The notes under the pieces are model-generated. The model ran no database searches. It saw only the letters and a program-made list of their open reading frames with translations, and was not told the DNA's origin. A stretch of DNA of 50,873 nt from Gemmatimonadota bacterium (GTDB taxonomy: Bacteria; Gemmatimonadota; Gemmatimonadetes; Gemmatimonadales; GWC2-71-9): assembly GCA_024641745.1 (NCBI GenBank), contig JAHECL010000006.1, positions 1 through 50,873 on the forward strand, in the 5' to 3' direction. Numbering within the stretch: position 1 is the stretch's first letter; every line of letters begins with the position of its first letter. A program made the position numbers and the translations under genes. Shown here piece by piece: positions 19,001 through 26,218 of the stretch.

Positions 19001-19615
19001 GTGTCAGTCTATCCTCCGTACATCATCGAGCGGTCCAGTCGCGGCGAGCGGACCTACGACATCTTCAGCCGCCTGCTCATGGACCGGATCGTCTTCCTCG
19101 GCGCCCCCATCAACGACGATGTGGCCAACATCATCATCGCCCAGTTGCTGTTCCTGGAAGCCGACAATCCCGAGAAGGACATCTACCTGTACCTGAACAG
19201 CCCGGGCGGAGTGGTGTCCAGCGGGATGGCCATCTACGACACCATGCAGCACCTGCGGGCCCCGGTGAACACCATCTGCATGGGCATGGCGGCCTCGATG
19301 GGGTCGTTCCTCCTGTCGGCAGGCGCCAAGGGCAAGCGGAGCGCGCTGCCCCACAGCCGGATCATGATCCACCAGCCCTCCGGCGGGGCCCAGGGCACCG
19401 CCTCGGACATCGAAATCCAGGCCCGGGAGATCCTTTACCTTCGGTCCAAGATGAATCAGCTCTACAGCTTGCACACCGGTCAGCCGATCGAGACGATCGA
19501 GCGGGACATGGACCGGGACCGGTTCATGAGCGCCGAAGAAGCCAAGGAATACGGCTTGATCGACACCGTGTTCGAGCCCCAGAAGGATTGGCTCGCTCCC
19601 CCCACCCAGCCTTGA
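19001..19615 (+). CDS. clpP: ATP-dependent Clp protease proteolytic subunit
   Basis: Serine peptidase that forms the barrel-shaped core used by ClpX. The 204-residue protein starts at GTG 19001 with [19 protein letters not shown]. The catalytic triad is Ser99 (GMAASMGSF), His124 (MIHQPSGG) and Asp173 ([11 protein letters not shown]). The GGGTGAG around the tig stop is its ribosome site. The propeptide is very short or absent. Length and motifs are typical, and nothing indicates an inactive paralogue. Confidence 0.97.
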   Translation: MSVYPPYIIERSSRGERTYDIFSRLLMDRIVFLGAPINDDVANIIIAQLLFLEADNPEKDIYLYLNSPGGVVSSGMAIYDTMQHLRAPVNTICMGMAASMGSFLLSAGAKGKRSALPHSRIMIHQPSGGAQGTASDIEIQAREILYLRSKMNQLYSLHTGQPIETIERDMDRDRFMSAEEAKEYGLIDTVFEPQKDWLAPPTQP

Positions 19616-19623
19616 CGCCCCCC

Positions 19624-19654
19624 GGAACCCGGCCCACCTTTCGGGGCGGGTTCC
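19624..19654 (+). terminator. Hairpin between clpP and clpX
   Basis: GGAACCCGGCCC (19624-19635) pairs with GGGGCGGGTTCC (19643-19654) with one mismatch across a 7-nt loop. It is not followed by a T-run, so it may attenuate transcription or stabilise the upstream mRNA rather than terminate. The family's fixed tig-clpP-clpX order suggests readthrough. Confidence 0.5.
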
Positions 19655-19678
19655 ACCTCTAGCCCCGGCGGCCAGCGC

Positions 19679-20926
19679 ATGTCGAACGACAAGCACCTCC
19701 GCTGCTCCTTCTGCGGCAAATCCAAGGACTCGGTTCGGAAGTTCATCTCCGGACCGTCTGTCTACATTTGCAACGAATGCATCACCCTCTGCAATGAGAT
19801 CCTGGCAGAGGATGAGGAGCGGGAGGTTGCCGAGAGTATCACCTCGGTCCCGACGCCGGCCGAAATCAAGGTGACGCTCGACGAGTACGTGATCGGGCAG
19901 GAGCGGGCCAAGCGCACGCTCGCGGTGGCCGTCTACAATCATTACAAGCGGATCAACGCGGCGGCCGCCAGGGACGGCGACGTCGAGCTGGAAAAGTCCA
20001 ACATCCTCCTGCTCGGTCCCACCGGCGTCGGCAAGACCCTCCTGGCCCAGACCCTGGCCCGCATCCTCGACGTGCCCTTCACCATCGCCGACGCCACCAC
20101 GCTGACGGAGGCGGGCTACGTGGGTGAGGACGTGGAGAACATCCTCGTCCGCCTGCTGCAGGCCGGTGAATTCAACGTGGCGGAATGTGAGCGGGGAATC
20201 GTCTACATCGACGAGATCGACAAGGTCGCCCGGAAGTCGGAAAACCCCAGCATCACCCGTGACGTCTCGGGTGAAGGGGTGCAGCAGGCGCTGCTGAAGA
20301 TTCTCGAGGGCACCGTGGCCTCGGTGCCGCCCCAGGGCGGCCGGAAGCATCCGCAGCAGGAGTACATCCAGATCAACACGAAGGACATCCTGTTCATCTG
20401 CGGCGGGGCGTTCGACGGACTCGAGAAGATCATCGAGGCCCGGATCGGGCGGCAGAAGATCGGTTTCACCTCCGGCCCGCGCAACGAGCGGCCGGCGGAA
20501 GGCCCCCATGACCCGTTCTCCGAGGTGGAGCCCGATGACCTGCTGCGGTTCGGCCTCATTCCGGAACTGGTCGGCCGGCTTCCGGTCTCGGTGTCGCTCG
20601 AGTCCCTGGACGAGGAGGCCCTGGTCAGGATCCTGCTCGAGCCGAGGAACGCCCTGACAAAGCAATACCGGAAACTGTTCGAGCTCGAGGACGCCAGGCT
20701 GACGTTCGATCCCGAGGCGCTCCGCGCCGTGGCCCGCAAGGCGCTCAAGCGGGGCACCGGCGCCCGCGGGCTCCGCGCCATTCTGGAAACGACCATGACC
20801 GACATCATGTTCGAGCTGCCGGATCGCGAGGACGTTCGGGAGGTGGTCATCACGCCGGAATGCGTGACGGATGGGAAGGCGCCGCTGGTGGTCACCGAGC
20901 GCGCCAAGCAGAAGAAAGAAGCGTAG
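19679..20926 (+). CDS. clpX: ClpX, AAA+ unfoldase of the ClpXP protease
   Basis: Unfolds tagged substrates and feeds them to ClpP. The 415-residue protein has an N-terminal C4 zinc finger (CSFCGKSK and [10 protein letters not shown]), Walker [13 protein letters not shown], Walker [10 protein letters not shown] and sensor-2 motif [30 protein letters not shown] is the typical start of the AAA+ module. The IGF-type loop that docks to ClpP is probably IGFTSG ([11 protein letters not shown]). ATG 19679 lies 63 bp after clpP. The stop overlaps the ribosome site of engB, so translation is coupled. Confidence 0.98.
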   Translation: MSNDKHLRCSFCGKSKDSVRKFISGPSVYICNECITLCNEILAEDEEREVAESITSVPTPAEIKVTLDEYVIGQERAKRTLAVAVYNHYKRINAAAARDGDVELEKSNILLLGPTGVGKTLLAQTLARILDVPFTIADATTLTEAGYVGEDVENILVRLLQAGEFNVAECERGIVYIDEIDKVARKSENPSITRDVSGEGVQQALLKILEGTVASVPPQGGRKHPQQEYIQINTKDILFICGGAFDGLEKIIEARIGRQKIGFTSGPRNERPAEGPHDPFSEVEPDDLLRFGLIPELVGRLPVSVSLESLDEEALVRILLEPRNALTKQYRKLFELEDARLTFDPEALRAVARKALKRGTGARGLRAILETTMTDIMFELPDREDVREVVITPECVTDGKAPLVVTERAKQKKEA

Positions 20927-20929
20927 GAG
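20925..20929 (+). promoter_or_regulatory. Shine-Dalgarno that selects an ACG start for engB
   Basis: AGGAG overlaps the clpX stop codon and is followed after six C residues by ACG at 20936. No standard start codon exists in this frame until GTG 21020. Confidence 0.55.
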
Positions 20930-20935
20930 CCCCCC

Positions 20936-21538
20936 ACGGCCTCGCTGTCGAGCCTCCCTGTCGAGTTTGTCGGGTCCTTTCCCGATCCCCACGTTCGCCT
21001 TGACCCCCCGCTGCCGGAAGTGGCGTTCGTCGGTCGGTCCAACGTGGGGAAGTCGAGCCTCCTGAACGCCCTGGTCGGGAAGAAGGGCCTCGCGCGGGTC
21101 AGCGGGACACCGGGAAAGACGCGGCTCGTCAACGTCTTCCGGCTGCCGGCGCTGTACCTGGTGGACCTGCCCGGATACGGTTTTGCCCGGGCCAGCAAGG
21201 TGGATCGTGCCGGCTTCCGGCGCCTCCTGAACGGCTACGTGGAACACCGCGACTCCCTGGCCGGCGTCGTCTGGTTGCTGGACAGCCGGCGAGCCCTCTC
21301 CACCGACGACCAGGAAGTCCGCGCCCTGCTGGCGGCGTCGGGCCGGCCGGTGCTCGCGGTGCTGACCAAGCTCGACAAACTGGGACGCGCCGCCGCGCAG
21401 GATCGGATGGCGGCGCTGGCCGCCGAGCTCGGCCTCGCGGTCGACGAACTTCAACCGACCAGCATCGTCAGCGGCGAAGGGATCGCCGAACTCGGGGAGA
21501 GCATCCTCGCCGTTGCAGACCAAGGAACCCCATCATGA
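20936..21538 (+). CDS. engB: Ribosome-biogenesis GTPase EngB/YsxC, apparent ACG start
   Basis: Essential TrmE-Era-EngA-EngB-family GTPase needed for assembly of the large ribosomal subunit. G motifs: G1 [10 protein letters not shown]3 [12 protein letters not shown]4 TKLDK. Family members carry about 20-30 residues before [10 protein letters not shown]. That segment is present in frame here ([20 protein letters not shown]), but it contains no ATG, GTG or TTG. ACG 20936 is 6 nt after AGGAG and gives 200 residues, the family length. CTG 20945 is an alternative. GTG 21020 would start at the G1 strand and delete the N-terminus. The stop overlaps the next ATG (ATGA). Confidence 0.92.
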   Translation, partial: TASLSSLPVEFVGSFPDPHVRLDPPLPEVAFVGRSNVGKSSLLNALVGKKGLARVSGTPGKTRLVNVFRLPALYLVDLPGYGFARASKVDRAGFRRLLNGYVEHRDSLAGVVWLLDSRRALSTDDQEVRALLAASGRPVLAVLTKLDKLGRAAAQDRMAALAAELGLAVDELQPTSIVSGEGIAELGESILAVADQGTPS

Positions 21539-22185
21539 TCCGGATCTCCCGCTTCCTCATGCTCCTGGCCCTCTGCGCCTGCGCCCGCCCGGCCTCCATG
21601 CGATCCCAGGAACCGTCGGATCCGATGGGCACCATGCCCCCCCCGGGTCTGGGGTCGCTCACCCAGCAGGACATTTCGCTGACCATCGCCAACAGCCAGT
21701 TGACCTTGCGTTTCGAGCCGCTCAACGAGCGGCTCCTCCGGCTGCTGGCGCCCGACGCCTACCGGGCCCTGTCCGGCCTCATCGCCAATCGGAGCGCGGC
21801 GATCGACTCGGTCAGCCGCTACAGCGGCTCGACACAACCGGGCCTCATGCTGGTGACGGTGTACGGGAACGTGCCGGACGTGCGATTTGACCCCACGCTC
21901 GTGGGCGTGAGCGTGAACGCGCGGCGGATCGAGCCGATCGGCATCATTCCGCTCGATGCCAATTTCAACCGGCAGCAGCTCGCAATCAGGACGGTGGGGA
22001 TGGGGCTGTTCGTCTTCTCGGAGGAACTCCCGGTCTACTCGCCGATGGTCTTCACCTACGGCACGGTGGCGGCGGAGGGATGGAGCAACAAGATCTCGAC
22101 CTTTGACCGGGAACTCGCCCGCGTCGCCTCCCGGGCGCGCTCCCAGGCTGCCCAGAGCGCCCCGGACAGCGTCCCCTCCCCGTAG
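21535..22185 (+). CDS. Exported protein or lipoprotein of unknown function
   Basis: The 216-residue product starts [17 protein letters not shown], a lipoprotein-like signal with Cys at 14 and 16, although the residues before them (LALC, LCAC) only loosely fit the lipobox. The mature part contains IANSQLTLRFEPLNERLLRL and two predicted strand-rich segments (LMLVTVYGNVPDVRFDP; FVFSEELPVYSPMVFTYG). I do not recognise a family. It overlaps engB by 4 bp (ATGA), so translation is coupled to the GTPase. It converges with the apbE-like gene, 9 bp separating the stops, with no evident terminator. Confidence 0.7.
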   Translation: MIRISRFLMLLALCACARPASMRSQEPSDPMGTMPPPGLGSLTQQDISLTIANSQLTLRFEPLNERLLRLLAPDAYRALSGLIANRSAAIDSVSRYSGSTQPGLMLVTVYGNVPDVRFDPTLVGVSVNARRIEPIGIIPLDANFNRQQLAIRTVGMGLFVFSEELPVYSPMVFTYGTVAAEGWSNKISTFDRELARVASRARSQAAQSAPDSVPSP

Positions 22186-22194
22186 CCCGTCCCC

Positions 22195-23307
22195 TCACCG
22201 CAGCGGCGTCGCCGTCGCGGAGTCCAGCGCCGGACCCAGCCCGGCGTTCCAGCGGGAGCGTACCGCCCCGTCGCGACGATCGAGGATCAGCACCCCGACC
22301 TCGGGATGCCGGACAGCCCACGCCAGCGCGCTGTCCGGCCCCAGGACAAACAGGGCGGTGGAGAGGACATCGGCGCGCACGGGATCTTCCGCCACCACCG
22401 TCAGGCTCCCCCATCCCGGCACCGGCGTGCCGGTGCGCGGATCGAGGATGTGGCCGATCGTCTGACCCGCCGCCTTGACGTACCGGTGCGACTGACTCGA
22501 GGTCGACGCCGACCCGCTCGCGAGCCAGAGCGTGAACACCTCGGCCTCCCCGTCTTCCGGGCTCGGGATGGGGATTCGCCATGGCCCCCCCTGGTCCGAG
22601 GGGCCGAGCACCACGATCTGGGTCCCGAAGCTCACCCGGGCCGAGTGGACGCCGTGCGCGTACAGCGAGTCGCGGGCCGCCCGAAGCGCGTAGCCCTTCA
22701 CGAATCCCCACGGCAGGAGCGTCGCCGTGGACGCGAGTCGCTGCCCGGTGCACCGCTGGAGATCGAGCACCATGCCCGCGCTGCCCGCGGCCCGGCGGGC
22801 CGCCTCCAACTCGACAACCGATGGCACCCGGCCCTCCCCGTCGATGCCCCAGGCATCGAGGAGGGAGCCGATCACCAGGTCAAACGCACCCGGGACCAGG
22901 GCCGCCGACTGGTCGGCTTCCCGGAGCGCGCGACAGAGATCGGGATCCATCGGAGCCGTCGCCCCGATCGCCCCGCGGTTCAGCAGGCTGACCCTGCTGT
23001 CCTGGCGCAGCGGGGAGAGGAGCGCATCCGCGGCACCGATGGCGCTGAGGACGGCCTCCGAGGCCGTGACGGCCTGCGCACGGGTGGGGGCCTCGAGGTG
23101 CATGTGGAGCCTGGAGCCCATCGCGCTGCCGTCGCGCTCGACCCAGACCGGGCCGCTCCCGATGCCGCGAGGATTGCACGCCGACGCGGCGAGAGAGGCG
23201 AGCAGGACGAGCGACCACGCGCCCAGGCGTGCCGCCCGCCCACGAGACCGTGGCGCCGGCGTCCCCACCCCGGTAAACTCAGGGAAACTGCGGAGAACCA
23301 ATGGCAT
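22195..23307 (-). CDS. ApbE-like FAD:protein FMN transferase, predicted lipoprotein
   Basis: ApbE enzymes attach FMN to a threonine of exported proteins. The 370-residue product has a lipoprotein signal (AWSLVLLASLAASAC). C-terminal ApbE motifs are present: HILDPRTGTP and ADVLSTALFVLG. The usual DLGGIAKGYA segment is altered to LPWGFVKGYAL, and the usual glycine-rich NIGG turn reads VSFGTQ, so activity is uncertain. ATG 23307 has AGGGG in front but overlaps the opposite gene's start. GTG 23268 would give a more typical signal peptide. No flavinylated partner (Nqr/Rnf or FMN-bind domain) lies in the window. Confidence 0.85.
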   Translation of the reverse strand: MPLVLRSFPEFTGVGTPAPRSRGRAARLGAWSLVLLASLAASACNPRGIGSGPVWVERDGSAMGSRLHMHLEAPTRAQAVTASEAVLSAIGAADALLSPLRQDSRVSLLNRGAIGATAPMDPDLCRALREADQSAALVPGAFDLVIGSLLDAWGIDGEGRVPSVVELEAARRAAGSAGMVLDLQRCTGQRLASTATLLPWGFVKGYALRAARDSLYAHGVHSARVSFGTQIVVLGPSDQGGPWRIPIPSPEDGEAEVFTLWLASGSASTSSQSHRYVKAAGQTIGHILDPRTGTPVPGWGSLTVVAEDPVRADVLSTALFVLGPDSALAWAVRHPEVGVLILDRRDGAVRSRWNAGLGPALDSATATPLR

Positions 23308-24152
23308 TTCTACCCCTGCGATCGCTGAGCCTGCCCGAGCAGGCGCGCCAGCACTATGACGCCTGGCTTGATGACCTCGAATCGCGCCTGGATGCCGCCG
23401 GCGCGAATGCGTCGGTGGTCGTGCGTGACACCCTCCTGGGACTTTTTCATCCCGGACCAGGCACCTGGGAAGCGGCCCTCGACGCCTCCTCGGGCTCGCT
23501 CGCGGCGCGCGCGTCGCTGCTGGCGCTGGACCCGCGGAATATCACCCTGGAGCCGGAATATTACGCCGATGTCGACCCGGCGCGCTTCGCCCTGGTGAAG
23601 CCGCTCCTGTGGCTGTGGTACAGCTTCGACCGGGCTCCCCTCGCGGGGCAGAACGTGGCCCTCGGGGTCGCGCTCCGGCGGCGCCTCGCGCCGCGGATCT
23701 TCGCCCGCTGTGGACGCAACTTCAAGTGCTTCCAGCACGTCGAGTTTTCCTACGGCTACAACATGGAGGTCGGCGACGACGTGGTGGTCCACCGGCATGT
23801 CCTCCTCGATGACCGCGGTGGCCTCACCCTTGGGGACCGGGTGAGCATTTCGGACTACGCCAACGTCTACAGCCACACCCACAGCATCGTCGACCAGCGG
23901 GAAGTCACGAACGCGCGGACCGTCCTCGAGGACGACACGCGCATCACCTATCACGCGACCGTTCTCGCCGGCGTGCGGGTGGGCCGGAACGGGATGGTCG
24001 GGGCGAATGCGGTGGCCACGAAGAATGTCCGTCCGTATCACGTGAACGTCGGCATCCCCGCCAAGTCGGTCCGGGTCAAGCCCAACGCGCCCGTGGAAAC
24101 CACACCCACCGACCTCGTGGCGCGCCGCGAGGGCGAGCCGGAGTCCCCCTGA
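23301..24152 (+). CDS. Left-handed beta-helix (hexapeptide) acyltransferase
   Basis: The 283-residue protein is probably a CoA-dependent O-acetyltransferase of the maltose/galactoside-acetyltransferase type. About 130 N-terminal residues are helical and unassigned. Hexapeptide repeats then run from about 150 (MEVGDDVVVHRHVLLDD; LTLGDRVSISDYANVYSHTH) to ITYHATVLAGVRVGRNGMVG and end VGIPAKSVRV. The His-rich YSHTHSIVD could supply the catalytic His. GGAG precedes ATG 23301. The start overlaps the divergent apbE-like start by 7 bp. The stop overlaps the CTG start of the histidine kinase. Substrate unknown; a glycan or envelope polymer is plausible. Confidence 0.83.
   Translation: MAFLPLRSLSLPEQARQHYDAWLDDLESRLDAAGANASVVVRDTLLGLFHPGPGTWEAALDASSGSLAARASLLALDPRNITLEPEYYADVDPARFALVKPLLWLWYSFDRAPLAGQNVALGVALRRRLAPRIFARCGRNFKCFQHVEFSYGYNMEVGDDVVVHRHVLLDDRGGLTLGDRVSISDYANVYSHTHSIVDQREVTNARTVLEDDTRITYHATVLAGVRVGRNGMVGANAVATKNVRPYHVNVGIPAKSVRVKPNAPVETTPTDLVARREGEPESP
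24140..24143 (+). promoter_or_regulatory. Shine-Dalgarno that selects a CTG start
   Basis: GGAG is followed after five bases (TCCCC) by CTG at 24149, which overlaps the preceding TGA as CTGA, the same geometry as the common ATGA coupling. No standard start lies nearby in this frame. Confidence 0.5.
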
Positions 24153-26212
24153 ACGGCATCATCGTCGCCACCCTGCTCGCCGGGGCGCTCGCGCTGGCGT
24201 GGTCGTGGCGGGAGCGCCGCCGGCTCGCCGTCCGGGCGGCGGAGCTCGCCACCCGGCTCGCCGCCGTCCACGAGGAGCGCGACGACTTCGCGCGACGCCT
24301 CGACCGGCGCATCAACGAGATCTTCTCCCTCCAGGAACTCAGCTACATCCTGTCCGAATCGCTCCAGACGGAGCGCATCGTCGAGCAGGTGGCGCGCTTC
24401 ACCGCGCGCTTCCTGGAGGCGGAGGGAACGCTGGTCGTGCTCTCCTCGGAGGACAGCCCCGACCTGAAGGTCGCGGCGGCGGAAGGCACGCTTGCGGGCC
24501 TGCTCGGACGATCGATCCCCTCGGCACAGGGGAGACTCATCACCCAGGCGATCGGGCGGGAACGCATCGAGCTCGCTGATGGCCCCGCGCCGGGGGTCGA
24601 GCTGGTCGCCGGCCTGAAGGTGGAACGGACCGCCATCGCGCCGCTCCGGGCGCACGGCATGACCCTCGGCGCCCTCGCCGTGGCGACCAGGAGCGACCGC
24701 CCCTTCTCCACGCAGGACCTCTGGCTCATCTCCACGGTGGCGATGCAGGCGGCGGTGGTCCTTACCAACAGCCGTTTCTTCACCCTGCTCCGGCGTGGCA
24801 AGGAGGAGTGGGAAACCACCTTCGACGCGCTCTCGGAGGGCATCGCGCTGGTGGACGGCGCCGGCCGCATCACCCGGGCCAACCGGGCACTGGCGCTCCT
24901 CGCCGGCGTGCCCCTGGCGTCGCTGATCGGGCGGTCGTTCGTCGCATCGCTGTTCGGCGAATCGCGCGCCGCCGACGACCTCGTCGCCGGCGCCAGACTC
25001 GGGACCTCCCGGATTCCGACGCTCCTGCCCACGGCGAAGCTGAACCGGATCCTCCGCCTGGCCGGGGCGCCGCTCACCGCCGAGGAAGGCCCGGGGTCGG
25101 TCGTAGTGATGGTGGAGGACGTGACCGAGCAGCGGGCACTCGAGGCGCAGCTGATCCAGAACGAGAAGATGGCCGCCGTCGGCCAGCTCGTCTCCGGCGT
25201 GGCCCACGAGTTGAACAACCCGCTCACCTCGATCGCCGGCCTGTCGGAGTTGCTGATCGAGCAGGCTCGGGTCCCGGACGACGCCCGGGAACACCTGCAG
25301 GTGATCCACGAGCAGGCCGACCGCGCCGGCCGGATCGTGGCCAATCTCCTGACCTTCGCGAGAAAGGGAAGCCCCGAACAGGCCGCGGTCGACCTCGATG
25401 ATGTGGCCCAGCGGACCACGCTCCTCATTCAGGCGGAACTCAAGCTCCGGAGCATCACCCTCACGCGACACACCGAGGCACCCGCGGTGGTGAGCGGCGA
25501 TCGGTACGAAATCCAGCAGGTCCTGCTCAACCTGCTGACGAACGCCGTGCACGCCCTGTCCGAGGTGCCGGCCGGGACGCCACGGACGATCTCGGTGGAA
25601 ACCGGGCAGGAGGGGGAGCAGGCCTTCATCCGGGTGTCGGATACCGGCCGCGGCATCGCCGAGGACCTGGTCGGCCGAATCTTCACGCCGTTCTTCACGA
25701 CGAAGCAGCCCGGGGAGGGAACCGGGCTGGGATTGTCGATCAGCTATCGCATTGTGGAATCGCACGGCGGGCGCCTGTCCTACGCACGCGGTCCGGACGG
25801 CGGGTCGGTGTTCACGGTGTGGCTGCCGGCGCATCGCGGGGAGAACACAACGGAGGCGGGAGCGCCGACCGTCCTGGTGGCGGCCGCCGACGAATCGGTC
25901 CACCGTTCGGCTGGCGCACTGCTGGCGCGCGAGGGCATCGCCGTTCACTCGGTCCGGACGGCCGGCGACCTCCGGTCGGCGCTCGCCGACCTGGCCTGGG
26001 TCCTGCTGCTCCTTGATCCGGCGCTCGGCGGTGCCACGGAGCCGCTGCTGCCCTCCCTCCTCGCCCGCCATCCCGACCTCGCCTCCCGCCTGGTGCTCCT
26101 CACCAGCGACCACGATTCGGACGACCCTGCCCTGGTGGACATCCCCCGGCTGCCGAAGCCGCTGGTGCCGCGCGAGGCGCGAAAGGTGATCCGGGCGATC
26201 CTCGATCGCTGA
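24149..26212 (+). CDS. Hybrid sensor histidine kinase (TM-GAF-PAS-HisKA-HATPase-receiver), apparent CTG start
   Basis: From CTG 24149 the protein is 687 residues. One membrane helix (IIVATLLAGALALAWSW, 4-20) is followed by a short coiled coil, a GAF-like domain (about 60-215) and a PAS-like domain (about 225-335). The HisKA H-box VAHELNNPLTS has His353. The ATPase boxes are NLLTNAVHAL, SDTGRGIAEDL, FTPFFTTK and GEGTGLGLSIS. The C-terminal 110 residues resemble a receiver (LLLLDPALGG; LPKPLVP), but its N-terminal acidic pair reads AAADES, so phosphotransfer is doubtful. A GTG start at 24389 would remove the membrane helix and part of GAF. No response-regulator gene is adjacent. Confidence 0.9.
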   Translation: MNGIIVATLLAGALALAWSWRERRRLAVRAAELATRLAAVHEERDDFARRLDRRINEIFSLQELSYILSESLQTERIVEQVARFTARFLEAEGTLVVLSSEDSPDLKVAAAEGTLAGLLGRSIPSAQGRLITQAIGRERIELADGPAPGVELVAGLKVERTAIAPLRAHGMTLGALAVATRSDRPFSTQDLWLISTVAMQAAVVLTNSRFFTLLRRGKEEWETTFDALSEGIALVDGAGRITRANRALALLAGVPLASLIGRSFVASLFGESRAADDLVAGARLGTSRIPTLLPTAKLNRILRLAGAPLTAEEGPGSVVVMVEDVTEQRALEAQLIQNEKMAAVGQLVSGVAHELNNPLTSIAGLSELLIEQARVPDDAREHLQVIHEQADRAGRIVANLLTFARKGSPEQAAVDLDDVAQRTTLLIQAELKLRSITLTRHTEAPAVVSGDRYEIQQVLLNLLTNAVHALSEVPAGTPRTISVETGQEGEQAFIRVSDTGRGIAEDLVGRIFTPFFTTKQPGEGTGLGLSISYRIVESHGGRLSYARGPDGGSVFTVWLPAHRGENTTEAGAPTVLVAAADESVHRSAGALLAREGIAVHSVRTAGDLRSALADLAWVLLLLDPALGGATEPLLPSLLARHPDLASRLVLLTSDHDSDDPALVDIPRLPKPLVPREARKVIRAILDR

Positions 26213-26218
26213 GCCCGG

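Noticed and set aside
19004-21523. An 839-codon open frame on the minus strand
   Set aside because: It is antisense to clpP, clpX and engB, which are certain.
24389-26212. Histidine kinase starting at GTG 24389
   Set aside because: It would remove the membrane helix and the beginning of the GAF domain, and it lacks a Shine-Dalgarno; CTG 24149 with GGAG and a CTGA overlap is better supported.
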